From the IMG/VR virus record IMGVR_UViG_3300042922_000643, positions 62,001 through 126,000 of that record: a stretch of 64,000 bases of DNA, one strand, 5' to 3'. The position numbers and the translations under genes were made by a program. Positions 53,001-61,228 of this stretch are shown one piece after another. Below the pieces are notes generated by a model that was given only the letters and a program-made list of their open reading frames with translations, did not search any database and was not told the DNA's origin. This DNA is from a virus. Position 1 is the first letter of the stretch. Each line of letters opens with the position of its first letter.

Positions 53001-53978
53001 AAGAGTGTTTTTAATAGAAGTAATGCTGCCAGTACCTTCTTGAAACTCTGTGAAGTTTGCATAAAGAGTACCGAACCCAAATACTTGGTGGCCATACTTT
53101 CTAGACCCAGAAGTGTTTGACGTAAAACGAACAACATTTGCTGAGGGATTACTGATTGTCCATCCTGTCCAAAGGTTTGTAAAATAGGAATCTGTCTTCA
53201 ATCGATTAGCAAAAGCTGATGCCGTTTCTCCATTATAGACAGTAATGTACTTGGTATTCCACTCTAAAGAAATACCAAATTGCCCCTCACGATCACTCGT
53301 ACCTACGAATGTAAGGTCCATAATCTGAGGCCTTGCAGTAATTGTGTAACTAGCTGTCGTTGCACCAGAACTAATGGTCAATGTTCCAGACGCTGTTGGG
53401 GGCGATTTGATTTCAATAAAGGACATAAACTTTTCTTTTGCTGCCCCCGCAACAGCAAGGTATTGGTCAACCTCAAAGCTGTCTATAGACGCAAGCGTTA
53501 AGTCTTTGGAACCATCCGTAATGCTCCCAGCCGTTGTTCTTACTGAACCGCTGATCTTATAATCGTCAAGATTAATAAGGTTTTTCCTCTTTACAAACTT
53601 TTGTTCAGAGGTATCAATCCTCGTGTTCATACTCTCTATGTCAGTAAGGATGTCTTGCAGTTCCGTATTGGCCGTTGTAAGACTAACGCTAAGATCATCT
53701 AGGTTAGTGTTGAGCTCTATAACGTCTGCCTCTGTAGAACTTGTTCTTGATCTCAGCTCTGTGTCATCATAGACTGTAAGATTGTAGCCATCAACAGAGA
53801 GTTTCCCATTGATGACTGACGATCCCACAACTGAACCTTTGTTGTCATACAAATACATGTCATTGTCGATAAGCTGCTTCATCGTCTCATTGAAAACATC
53901 CGCGTGGACCTTATCCGTGGTCTCGAATTTACGTAGAAGCTCATTATAAACACGCGAGTTGGTTTCATGGTTAGCCAT
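50094..53978 (-). CDS. Tailspike with two pectate-lyase-type beta-helices
   Basis: 1294 residues. N-terminal 120: helical attachment and coiled-coil region (VIELNTNLDDLSVSLTTANT). About 150-400: beta domains. About 413-730: first right-handed beta-helix, opening with VGLQAAIDYAFEQGGGRIPL and GRIWLKDGVTLGGVDRSGTK. About 780-1190: second one with the classical Pectate_lyase_3 entry (VLDFNVKGDNTTDDTVTLQA, IPLYIPAGNYKIS). The last 100 residues form a small beta domain. Such folds are typical of tailspikes that bind and cleave capsule or wall polysaccharide; catalytic residues cannot be fixed by eye. The gene starts five bases after the preceding stop. Confidence 0.88.
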   Translation of the reverse strand: MANHETNSRVYNELLRKFETTDKVHADVFNETMKQLIDNDMYLYDNKGSVVGSSVINGKLSVDGYNLTVYDDTELRSRTSSTEADVIELNTNLDDLSVSLTTANTELQDILTDIESMNTRIDTSEQKFVKRKNLINLDDYKISGSVRTTAGSITDGSKDLTLASIDSFEVDQYLAVAGAAKEKFMSFIEIKSPPTASGTLTISSGATTASYTITARPQIMDLTFVGTSDREGQFGISLEWNTKYITVYNGETASAFANRLKTDSYFTNLWTGWTISNPSANVVRFTSNTSGSRKYGHQVFGFGTLYANFTEFQEGTGSITSIKNTLNGGANLTGWTKYSASDTVMAYECSTPGAQTALTYDPGLTGVVLDIKTMKSGVGELVSKIIAIDTTTKVVTLEDAATITVSTAVVRHDETVGLQAAIDYAFEQGGGRIPLHEGTYRFGRIWLKDGVTLGGVDRSGTKLVSYESVWPSIKAIGEGNTYTDVRNEYIDTWGLNNLTLTSAYAGSLTALPFTRIALELFLCHTVAIVNVDIRNHYLGVSERCSWYTHFENVKVEYNFNGWELPYFVVSATPSNHYNCIIKDNAGLGIYLNTPDVFNFVGGAIERNALGGVKIVGGQTRTVTFDTVNIEGNGGIPLEIGDLEGTAPTGISFRNCSFKHWESTKQPMAIKLNRVVGFELSLPKFFNYTVAVDLSAGNSTFMITNPSYDGCTNYYKLEGDILGSTYYLSMMGDYDGIIGQTSRGWSQLLPTTKSITVTQVADFIAAGGGAAIMTYTDRGYINAVLDFNVKGDNTTDDTVTLQAALNKMAELRIPLYIPAGNYKISAGLVADTSKYTGTATDENIMIYGAGGTSTRILPTSSTAYDVLTIQNGTSGGGSGVAPSGYIKDIFIEGPTSNATGTNRGLLLRGMRQFEVHSVTVKRIPIAFDMIDNCYGTVYYNCRAQLGAIGLNLRAGVSSGSDMNFYNFWLTGNTAGIQISPDGGGWHFFGGQISGGQFRSADDDDSGAVIIGKDLITSATGTSSNIIFDGIDFEGIRHMHAFRSFGQVSMTVRNSSFLMTDTSGAGLTAAPLAIWKGTGAQQSRVIFENNGIKGVWKSAKAIDIAGNGSLMEIHERATMYESNVKFNNVAWTSAPMLVQSKSSLGHAHWRDSWVSKYLVGGTIYRETSGKQEQSIDWGTTWTGIITGSFAADSVKIGGGTVSTGVFSTLLASYNLTTAIPTLSIPAHSTTTIDLTMANAALNDDVRVVMYNLPEGLMWNPYITEAGKIKLRIGNSTAADITIPATHNIRITVEKFS

Positions 53979-53983
53979 TCATT

Positions 53984-56900
53984 CTACCCTCCCATATTTA
54001 TAGTCCCATCTAATGTGTTTTCGCCGTCCATGAGGGTGCTCTCAACTGGATCTGTTGTGGTGACAGGATCTACATACTCAATAATATAGTAAACACCGTA
54101 TGCTACATATTTCTTAAGTATATCTATAACCTGTTGCTCATCGAACTGTCCACCATTTATCTTCAAAATTGAATTAGGCAAATTTAAAATAATTACACCA
54201 TTACTGTAATAAGCTTGGCCATCCCATGGCCCCATATCCCAATGGTTCACCACAAGTGGATTCTTTTTCTTCAGCACATCTTTAGATAGACTCTCTTTTA
54301 CGCCGCCGCCGCGGACACGGGCATCCAGAACAGTAGCCTGATTTACATTGGTATGTTCTCGAAGCTGTGCTACACCGATCAAGAGTGCAATACCTGGCAT
54401 AGACTTACGGATCTGATCCCACTCTGCTTTGGAATAGCAATGACGAATAGTGTATGGGTTTGTATCCCCGAAGCTATTGGACTGCGGTACAATATAGATA
54501 TATACCTCCTTATTCATCAGTTTTGAAGTTGGGACTTCTTCATAGCTGAGGATAGGAACACCTGTGAGCTCTCCATTACGAATTACAGGGAGCGTACAGT
54601 AATGACCTTCAGATGGATTGAGGTCTAGATACATATACTTCTCTAGATTTTCATCGTAGTAGCCATTGTACTCTACAAAGTTTTCTTCATAAGAATAAGA
54701 GCAATAGATCTCGTCCTTGAAACTAATGGGAGTATTCAGGTAGAGAAGCCCGCTTTGTGTGTCATAATCTTTAATCGTAACAATCTTATCTACAGAGTAA
54801 AGATAATCGATATACACACTTTCGTTCACGTCTTCCAGAAATTCAACTGTGCCTTCATCATAATTAATTTGGTAGGTGTTGATATCTGCGATGTGATCCT
54901 GATCATTCGTACTTCCTTCAGGGATACGATAAATGACAGGGCTAGGGTAGAGTAGCCAGTTCTCATGGGTAGATACGAAAGTCTTCTTATCTGTAGTTTT
55001 AAGCATCTCTCTCTTTACTCGACCATTACTGTATGTTCGTTTTCTGAGGTCAATATTGTTGTAGGTATAATCAACCATGATCCGTCCTGGCGCTGTTTCC
55101 TCCAGAATGATACGACCACCTTCATAGTCGATATCATACTCACCTACATAATTAATGAAGACACCGTTACCGTTAGTATCCGAGAGAACAACAGGAGGAA
55201 CTGTTTTTACCCAGTTACCAGATAAAGCTTTGAAGATTTTAGCTGTTTCCCCGTCCATCTTTGTCAGTATCTCTCCAGAAGAGGTTCCTTGCTGGATATA
55301 TAAAGGAGAATTCTGGACACGAACTGTAGTGTCGTCAACGTATTCACAGATTTCCTTGTATATGCGGCGGAACGGTTGTCCTGGTTTAAAGATCTGACGA
55401 TCATATTCAGGTAGAGAGTATCGGTGAGTGCCAAATTGTTTTGTTGCGTATGCTGTAGAAAACTCATCATATTCGGCATAGCTAAGACTGTCCTTCGTAA
55501 AACTTCCGTTATGGACACGAGGCAACCACGGATCTCTCTCATCGACTGTCGCAGGGTAGGTCAGGTAAATACGTTCATCACCCTGAGGCTTTGTAGCGTA
55601 TCTGCGTTTGGTAGCTCGGATCGTGTAGTAGTCAGCCCATGCTTGAACAACGACCTCAAGGCGTGCAGTTCCAGCCATCAGCTCAGAATATCCAATCAGG
55701 TTCTCTCCCGATGTACTATAGAAGTAAACGCCAGTCTTCTTATTAAAGAATGCGACATTAACGAATGCATTTTCGCCGCGATCATCTACAGGGTCAACTG
55801 TAACTTCAAAGAAGATTCGGTCTTGATTTGCCCATTCCGCCCCAGCTTTCAAGTCAGGCAGTAGGGTTGTTAAAAGGTCAATAGTCACGATACCGTCAGA
55901 TCTTCGAATATCCATCTTCTTACGACTATAGTTTCCATACTCACGAATATATCTCGCTAACGTATTATCCCATTTATAAACAAATGACTTAATAATACAA
56001 TAGAAGGAAACAGTAGGGTCATAGGTTGTTACATCTGCCGAAGAGAATCCTTCTGTTTTAAGGTCAAAGGTGTCTCCTTTAGGCTTAACTGCGTATGCAT
56101 ATAGAGCAGAACTTCCATCATTATCTGGAGTCATGTACACACTTCCAATGTTATACATTTCCACATAATCCATATAGACCGTACCTTGTCCCGATGTTAA
56201 GAGGCCGATTCGAATTTCGATATCTGTAACTTCGGTCAAACCGAAATTAACCTCGACTTTTGTCCAGTCGCGATCTCCAATAATCAGATTTCCTGTAGCT
56301 AAAATTTCACCATTAGCTTTACGGATCTGGATTGTTGCGCCAGAAGAACTAACGTTTGATGTTTTGATCCAAGCGCTAGAACGATAAGAACCAAGAGGAA
56401 GTTGAGGGACACTGGAACTCCAGTATGCAGCACCTTCGGTAACTGTTGTAATCTTTAGAGCTTTTTCCCCGCGCTCTGAAATATTCGAGATATGTTCGAA
56501 AGTTGCTGTACCTAGCCCCAAATTTGTGCTCCACCCTGAGATCGCATTTAGGTTGGTATTTGTCCAAGATGTTACTGCGGTAGCTGTTGTGCTATCATAA
56601 CTACCAATCTCAAAGTCATTATTTGTCACAACGACCTGGCTGTCAGCTTGAACCTCGGTTTTAAATATGCCCTTTGCTTTGTAATACGAAGACGGCATAT
56701 AGGGGATAAGGGCATCTCTGATACTTTTATTCAGAATCTTTTTGGCTACGATTTGCGTACTATCCATATCGCTACGGTCATCAATATACACAGAGCGATC
56801 TCCATCGTTGTATTCCTGCTTAAACAGGTTATCTCTATGATAAACATACTCGCGCATCCATGGAGTTGTAACGTAATTCTCTTCAGCAATCCCCAGGATC

Positions 56901-58564
56901 ATATTGATCGTCATCTTGATATCATCGTTATCCTTATTCATTAAGGCGCGAAGGATACCGCAGTTTGAGATTACGATAATACCCTCATCGTAAATAGACC
57001 GAGTAATTACCGCAGGGTCATTATTCTGATACTTCACAATCGTAGTCCAAAGACTTAAGCTTTCACCGTCACCAAACACAATCTTTGGATTCACACCTTC
57101 ATATCCTACTTGAATCTTGGTTTTAGTGAGAAGATACAGACGTTCAACTGCTGAGCGCTCAATAGAATACGGGCTATGATTGTCTAAATCTACGGTGTTA
57201 ATTCCATACGATTTTGGACCTGTAGAAGATTCTGTAGTGGAGAATGATACACTAGTCAGAAAGCGACCAAGATCTAGTCGGTTTGCACCAGCGCCAGCAT
57301 TATCGATCCATAGACGACCACCATTTTGAAGATAAGTACGAATCGTATCACTATAAAGAGAGACGTCAGCAACTCCATATCCTGTAATAATAATAAGATC
57401 GTAATCATTCAAATAATCTGAAGGCATAGACAGATCCGTGATCCAATACTGAATACTTTTATCTTCTTTCGAAGTACCTACTGGTGGATGTGGATTAACG
57501 AATTCCAAGTATCCAGGTTTGGAGCTGTGCTCATAAATCTTCTTGAGTGCTCCCGTTAAATCCTCAGCATTGAACACACTATCATTTAGATAGACTAATC
57601 CAACATTCAAGTATCCCGTGTGTGTAGTATCCAGCTTCGTACGTAAACGACCTTTGATACGGTAGGAAAATTGATGTGCGGGTCTGGTTGTATTATCTGC
57701 AATAATGACCTGGCTTGGTGAATATACTTGGAATTTTTGATCGTCTGTTTCAACAATCGAATATGTCTTCTCGCTTAAAGAAGAAGACCATTCTCCATTT
57801 ATTTTTCGATTCTCTAGAATGTCTTCCATATCTTCCTTCGGAATTTCTGTGAAAAATGGATAGGCATTCAAGACTTCTACAGAGTCACTAATGTGAGATC
57901 CATTTGTATTGTACTTCTCATAACGAATCAAGTAGCTCTCTTCAGACGATCCCTGGAAGTTAGTATATATAAAAATACGATATGCATTCGCTGGGATACC
58001 AACGCCCGATTGTTTAATCAATTGGATCTTATAACGAAGAGAGCTGTCTATAGCTGTGCCATCAAGTTTTGTTACTCGAATTTTGTTTCCAAGATACAGA
58101 AGATTGTCTCTATTAGTAGCCTGAGAATAATCCATAATGTCCGTGATTGGTTTCTCAGTGTACCCACCAGTGTAGTATGCCACAGCAGCTCCTGTCGCAT
58201 CGAATAAGCCCTTTATCTCCGCTCTGTAGTATAGTGGAACTGGAGAATCTTGAGCGCTCTTAGGGGCTGAGAATTCGTCTGTGAGGGTGATGTTCTTTGT
58301 TGGTGCATAGTATGGCTTATTAAGCTCGCGCAACAGAAACGTATCATCTGGGAATACCAGCGTATCTCCCACATTTGAACTCAATGTGTTCTCTACGATT
58401 TGTCCTGACATATCTGTAATCAGCAGGTTTTTAGACGGGCTAATTTCAGGAGTGTGGACATAAGCTAGATTTACGCTATTAGAAGGGACTTTATTCCCTA
58501 CACGAATCGTATAGCCAAGGTCTTCTCCGCCCTGATCAATACGATCCTCATGATTCTTTGTCAT
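53984..58564 (-). CDS. Large tail/baseplate protein (1526 residues) with GATase-like domain
   Basis: N-terminal 370 residues are beta-rich. About 375-560 looks like a flavodoxin/class I amidotransferase-like Rossmann domain: YDLIIITGYGVADVSLYSDT, RTYLQNGGRLWIDNAG, EGIIVISNCGILRALMN. About 645-805 is a CBM4/9-like jelly roll (GSYRSSAWIKTSNVSSSGAT, RIGLLTSGQGTVYMDYVEMY). The C-terminal half is beta-rich, with repeats of VDYTYNNIDLRK / IDYLYSVDK / YCSYSYEENF type. The last 120 residues contain a helical region (EQQVIDILKKYVAYGVYYII). AGAGGTGGG precedes the ATG. I see no T4-like baseplate motif. Confidence 0.75.
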   Translation of the reverse strand: MTKNHEDRIDQGGEDLGYTIRVGNKVPSNSVNLAYVHTPEISPSKNLLITDMSGQIVENTLSSNVGDTLVFPDDTFLLRELNKPYYAPTKNITLTDEFSAPKSAQDSPVPLYYRAEIKGLFDATGAAVAYYTGGYTEKPITDIMDYSQATNRDNLLYLGNKIRVTKLDGTAIDSSLRYKIQLIKQSGVGIPANAYRIFIYTNFQGSSEESYLIRYEKYNTNGSHISDSVEVLNAYPFFTEIPKEDMEDILENRKINGEWSSSLSEKTYSIVETDDQKFQVYSPSQVIIADNTTRPAHQFSYRIKGRLRTKLDTTHTGYLNVGLVYLNDSVFNAEDLTGALKKIYEHSSKPGYLEFVNPHPPVGTSKEDKSIQYWITDLSMPSDYLNDYDLIIITGYGVADVSLYSDTIRTYLQNGGRLWIDNAGAGANRLDLGRFLTSVSFSTTESSTGPKSYGINTVDLDNHSPYSIERSAVERLYLLTKTKIQVGYEGVNPKIVFGDGESLSLWTTIVKYQNNDPAVITRSIYDEGIIVISNCGILRALMNKDNDDIKMTINMILGIAEENYVTTPWMREYVYHRDNLFKQEYNDGDRSVYIDDRSDMDSTQIVAKKILNKSIRDALIPYMPSSYYKAKGIFKTEVQADSQVVVTNNDFEIGSYDSTTATAVTSWTNTNLNAISGWSTNLGLGTATFEHISNISERGEKALKITTVTEGAAYWSSSVPQLPLGSYRSSAWIKTSNVSSSGATIQIRKANGEILATGNLIIGDRDWTKVEVNFGLTEVTDIEIRIGLLTSGQGTVYMDYVEMYNIGSVYMTPDNDGSSALYAYAVKPKGDTFDLKTEGFSSADVTTYDPTVSFYCIIKSFVYKWDNTLARYIREYGNYSRKKMDIRRSDGIVTIDLLTTLLPDLKAGAEWANQDRIFFEVTVDPVDDRGENAFVNVAFFNKKTGVYFYSTSGENLIGYSELMAGTARLEVVVQAWADYYTIRATKRRYATKPQGDERIYLTYPATVDERDPWLPRVHNGSFTKDSLSYAEYDEFSTAYATKQFGTHRYSLPEYDRQIFKPGQPFRRIYKEICEYVDDTTVRVQNSPLYIQQGTSSGEILTKMDGETAKIFKALSGNWVKTVPPVVLSDTNGNGVFINYVGEYDIDYEGGRIILEETAPGRIMVDYTYNNIDLRKRTYSNGRVKREMLKTTDKKTFVSTHENWLLYPSPVIYRIPEGSTNDQDHIADINTYQINYDEGTVEFLEDVNESVYIDYLYSVDKIVTIKDYDTQSGLLYLNTPISFKDEIYCSYSYEENFVEYNGYYDENLEKYMYLDLNPSEGHYCTLPVIRNGELTGVPILSYEEVPTSKLMNKEVYIYIVPQSNSFGDTNPYTIRHCYSKAEWDQIRKSMPGIALLIGVAQLREHTNVNQATVLDARVRGGGVKESLSKDVLKKKNPLVVNHWDMGPWDGQAYYSNGVIILNLPNSILKINGGQFDEQQVIDILKKYVAYGVYYIIEYVDPVTTTDPVESTLMDGENTLDGTINMGG

Positions 58565-58579
58565 CTTTGACCCACCTCT

Positions 58580-61138
58580 TTAGCCATTTAGTCTATACCA
58601 GTTCTGTATTGCTAGATACTTATTATAAAGGCTTGTCGTCAGCTTGTTGTTATTTAGCCATACAATTTCTTGTATATTTATTAATCCATCCTCATTAAGG
58701 TCGAGCAAGGCTCCAAGCCCATTAGAAAGATCAGCAGCTTTTGTGTTGATATGATCCGTAACTTTACCCAGGATGTAAACTAGGATTTCTTCCCATTCAG
58801 ATTCTTTTAATGTCTGCTGTCGATCCTCGATCCGCTCAATATTACCATAGAATAACGTCATCGGGATTTGAACACCAAGACCACTGACCTGATCGATCAC
58901 GTTGATATACTCTGGCAGCTCGGAGCTTGCGAATTTATCTTCACTGAGTAGTGGAGCACGATAGCGATATAAATGCCTTCCTGCTTCTTCTCGAACACGA
59001 ATACTTCCTGCATCCGTCTTTGGAAGAACTTGCCCATACTTAGCTACTACACTAAGCTTTACATTACTTGCGAAGTTTCCATTCTGATCTAGTGGTTCAA
59101 TACTGATTGCCGACTCTGAAACTCCATCTGCAAACAAGAAGTTTGGAGAGGCTTTCACTCGAAAGACGGAGGTGTTCCCTGGTGTCTTCGTGATGTAAAG
59201 GAAACCTTGATGATTTGGGTTAAGCAATGGATTCAGTTCTATCATCGTAGCCAGCTTCTCTTCAGAATAGCGATTCCCTTCATAGGTAACTTCTACAGGT
59301 TTACCATCATGCTTACCTACAGTGACACGGAAAGAATCAGGCTGCTCAATATTGAAATCTACTGTATAAGCATCTTCTGGCTGATAAGATACGAAGAGAG
59401 GTTTACCTCTAAGTTCTTTCTTTTGCTCCGCAGTTAATGTCAGTAGAATTTTATTATTATCCACTGTATAGGGGTCTCCAACAATTGCACCTGATTGGTC
59501 CTTCACCTGGATTTTGAAGTTTTCATTTTCGATATCAGGATAACCAACTCGGATGTAGTCAGAAGTCCCGTCATAAGGAACGTACTCCTCATTGTATGTT
59601 CGGTATTCTCCAGAGATAGGGTCGAAGAAAGAGACTTTACGCATTGGCGTGCCATCTTCTTTCTGTACAATCACAGGTGACCCATAAGCAGGAGAAGGTG
59701 TAATCTCGATAATTGATTTATTAAAGCTCCCAATAGCATGATCAAACGTAGCCCGAAGAATCATCTGATCTATATTCAGAATCGGATTTTCAGAAGAATA
59801 TATTTTTAGAATATCGACTTCTGTTATTACCTTCGAGAAAATGATCAAGTCATCAATTGCCCCTGTGAATACAGAATTATGGAGACTACTGTGACCAATG
59901 CGAATAACATCAGAAGCTCCTAAGAATGTCTGGACAGCTGTATTGGCTTGGCGCACGCTATTCACCGTAAGGGACATACCATGCTCACTCCAAGTGATTG
60001 CGACGTGATTCCATTCGTTTAGGGTGAGTGATCCTGCGGCAGTTAGAGTAACTCCTTGATATTTAAAAGCGATGCCTAATGCTTGCTGACTAACCGAGAG
60101 CTCTCCGTTTGTGTCTCCATATTCTAAGATCGCAGAGGTACCTTCAGTTAGTGGATACATCCACAGACTAGCTGATCCCTCTTTACTGTTAATATTCTCT
60201 TTCGAGGGGTATGTCAGAAAGGAGGCTTCTCTCGATGCGCTATTCACAAGATCTTCGTTATGTATATACCCTGTGCTATCTTCACCCTTTTCAAGTTGCA
60301 CATTATTCACCTGGATCTCGTCTGTCGCAGAGAACCGAAGTTTGATTTGAGTACAGCCCGTAGAGGTTGTAAAAGTGTAGCTTCGACTCACCCATTCCTC
60401 ACTTGCTGAAAGAACAGAGCTATGTGTAGCTTGGGTTCCATCTACTTCAATCAGTTCAGCCTTTCCGCCACCTGATAAGGAGAAGGATAATGTATAGGGT
60501 TGTAGAGGAAGAACAGTAATAAGCTGCTCTAAATACACACTATCTGTTCCATCACTCTTGATGTGAAGATAGGCATCGTCGTTATCTAGCTTTTGAATAT
60601 CGACAAGAGCTCCAGACACACTATCGACGTTCGAAGTCCACCCCTCTGGGAATTCGGACTTGATCTCGATGGAATCGCACTTTGTCCCAGCTTCCCCATA
60701 CGCAGCGACCTTGCCGCTTTGAAGACCGTTATATTCAATATTGAAGATCAGGCTACCATCCAAATAAACTTTATAGTTTGTTCTTTTGACTTGACAGACT
60801 AATTGGTAAGTTTGTCCAACTACTAAGTCAGGGAGATTACTATTCTCTGCAAGATCAAGTTTGTTTGTTGATATCTGCGCACTTAAACGAGCAATCGTTT
60901 TAGACCCCGAGAAAGAGAGTCCAGAAAGATCAGCGCTTGTATATGAGCCTATGATACAGGAGAGGTATGTAATCTCTGAATTGAAACGTGGGATAATACC
61001 GAATTCTCCACCCTGATAAATCATGTCAGCTGTGAGAGTTAAATCTTTCCATTTACTATCACCAACAGCATAGTAGCCGTCAGTGTCCCATATTAATTTT
61101 CCATTGTCATTATGCGTATCCGCTAGAGTATACAGCAT
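58580..61138 (-). CDS. LamG tail protein with EF-hand/dockerin-like C-terminus
   Basis: 852 residues from ATG 61138 (GAAGG five bases upstream). GTG 61165 and ATG 61159 are alternatives but lie at or beside the predicted transcription start and lack a ribosome site. About 5-160: LamG-like sandwich (DTDGYYAVGDSKWKDLTLTA). About 165-290: CBM-like domain. About 305-445: second LamG (SASLWMYPLTEGTSAILEYG, NEWNHVAITWSEHGMSLTVN). The following beta domains include FRVTVGKHDGKPVEVTYEG. Near 815-835 DLNEDGLINIQEI is an EF-hand/dockerin-type calcium loop. Probably a glycan-binding tail component. Confidence 0.8.
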   Translation of the reverse strand: MLYTLADTHNDNGKLIWDTDGYYAVGDSKWKDLTLTADMIYQGGEFGIIPRFNSEITYLSCIIGSYTSADLSGLSFSGSKTIARLSAQISTNKLDLAENSNLPDLVVGQTYQLVCQVKRTNYKVYLDGSLIFNIEYNGLQSGKVAAYGEAGTKCDSIEIKSEFPEGWTSNVDSVSGALVDIQKLDNDDAYLHIKSDGTDSVYLEQLITVLPLQPYTLSFSLSGGGKAELIEVDGTQATHSSVLSASEEWVSRSYTFTTSTGCTQIKLRFSATDEIQVNNVQLEKGEDSTGYIHNEDLVNSASREASFLTYPSKENINSKEGSASLWMYPLTEGTSAILEYGDTNGELSVSQQALGIAFKYQGVTLTAAGSLTLNEWNHVAITWSEHGMSLTVNSVRQANTAVQTFLGASDVIRIGHSSLHNSVFTGAIDDLIIFSKVITEVDILKIYSSENPILNIDQMILRATFDHAIGSFNKSIIEITPSPAYGSPVIVQKEDGTPMRKVSFFDPISGEYRTYNEEYVPYDGTSDYIRVGYPDIENENFKIQVKDQSGAIVGDPYTVDNNKILLTLTAEQKKELRGKPLFVSYQPEDAYTVDFNIEQPDSFRVTVGKHDGKPVEVTYEGNRYSEEKLATMIELNPLLNPNHQGFLYITKTPGNTSVFRVKASPNFLFADGVSESAISIEPLDQNGNFASNVKLSVVAKYGQVLPKTDAGSIRVREEAGRHLYRYRAPLLSEDKFASSELPEYINVIDQVSGLGVQIPMTLFYGNIERIEDRQQTLKESEWEEILVYILGKVTDHINTKAADLSNGLGALLDLNEDGLINIQEIVWLNNNKLTTSLYNKYLAIQNWYRLNG

Positions 61139-61173
61139 AAACACCTTCTTTCCAGACATTCTCACTACTAAAC

Positions 61174-61201
61174 TTGTAACCTATACCTCTGAATAAATCA
61201 A
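61174..61201 (-). promoter_or_regulatory. Candidate late promoter of the 852-residue gene
   Basis: Minus strand TTGATT (61201-61196), 16 bases ending in GG, TTACAA (61179-61174), inside TTATTGA-N16-GGTTACAA as at 31501-31531. The predicted start of transcription is near 61166, about 28 bases before ATG 61138. Confidence 0.6.
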
Positions 61202-61202
61202 T

Positions 61203-61228
61203 AAAGAAAAGCCACCCTGAGGTGGCTT
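61203..61228 (-). terminator. Terminator after the LysM-containing gene
   Basis: Minus strand AAGCCACC-TCAG-GGTGGCTT, a perfect eight-pair stem, followed by TTCTTTAT. It overlaps the stop codon at 61227. Confidence 0.9.

Noticed and set aside
24263-53978. Diversity-generating retroelement acting on the fibre genes
   Set aside because: No reverse transcriptase gene and no template/variable repeat pair with adenine-biased differences is visible in the window.
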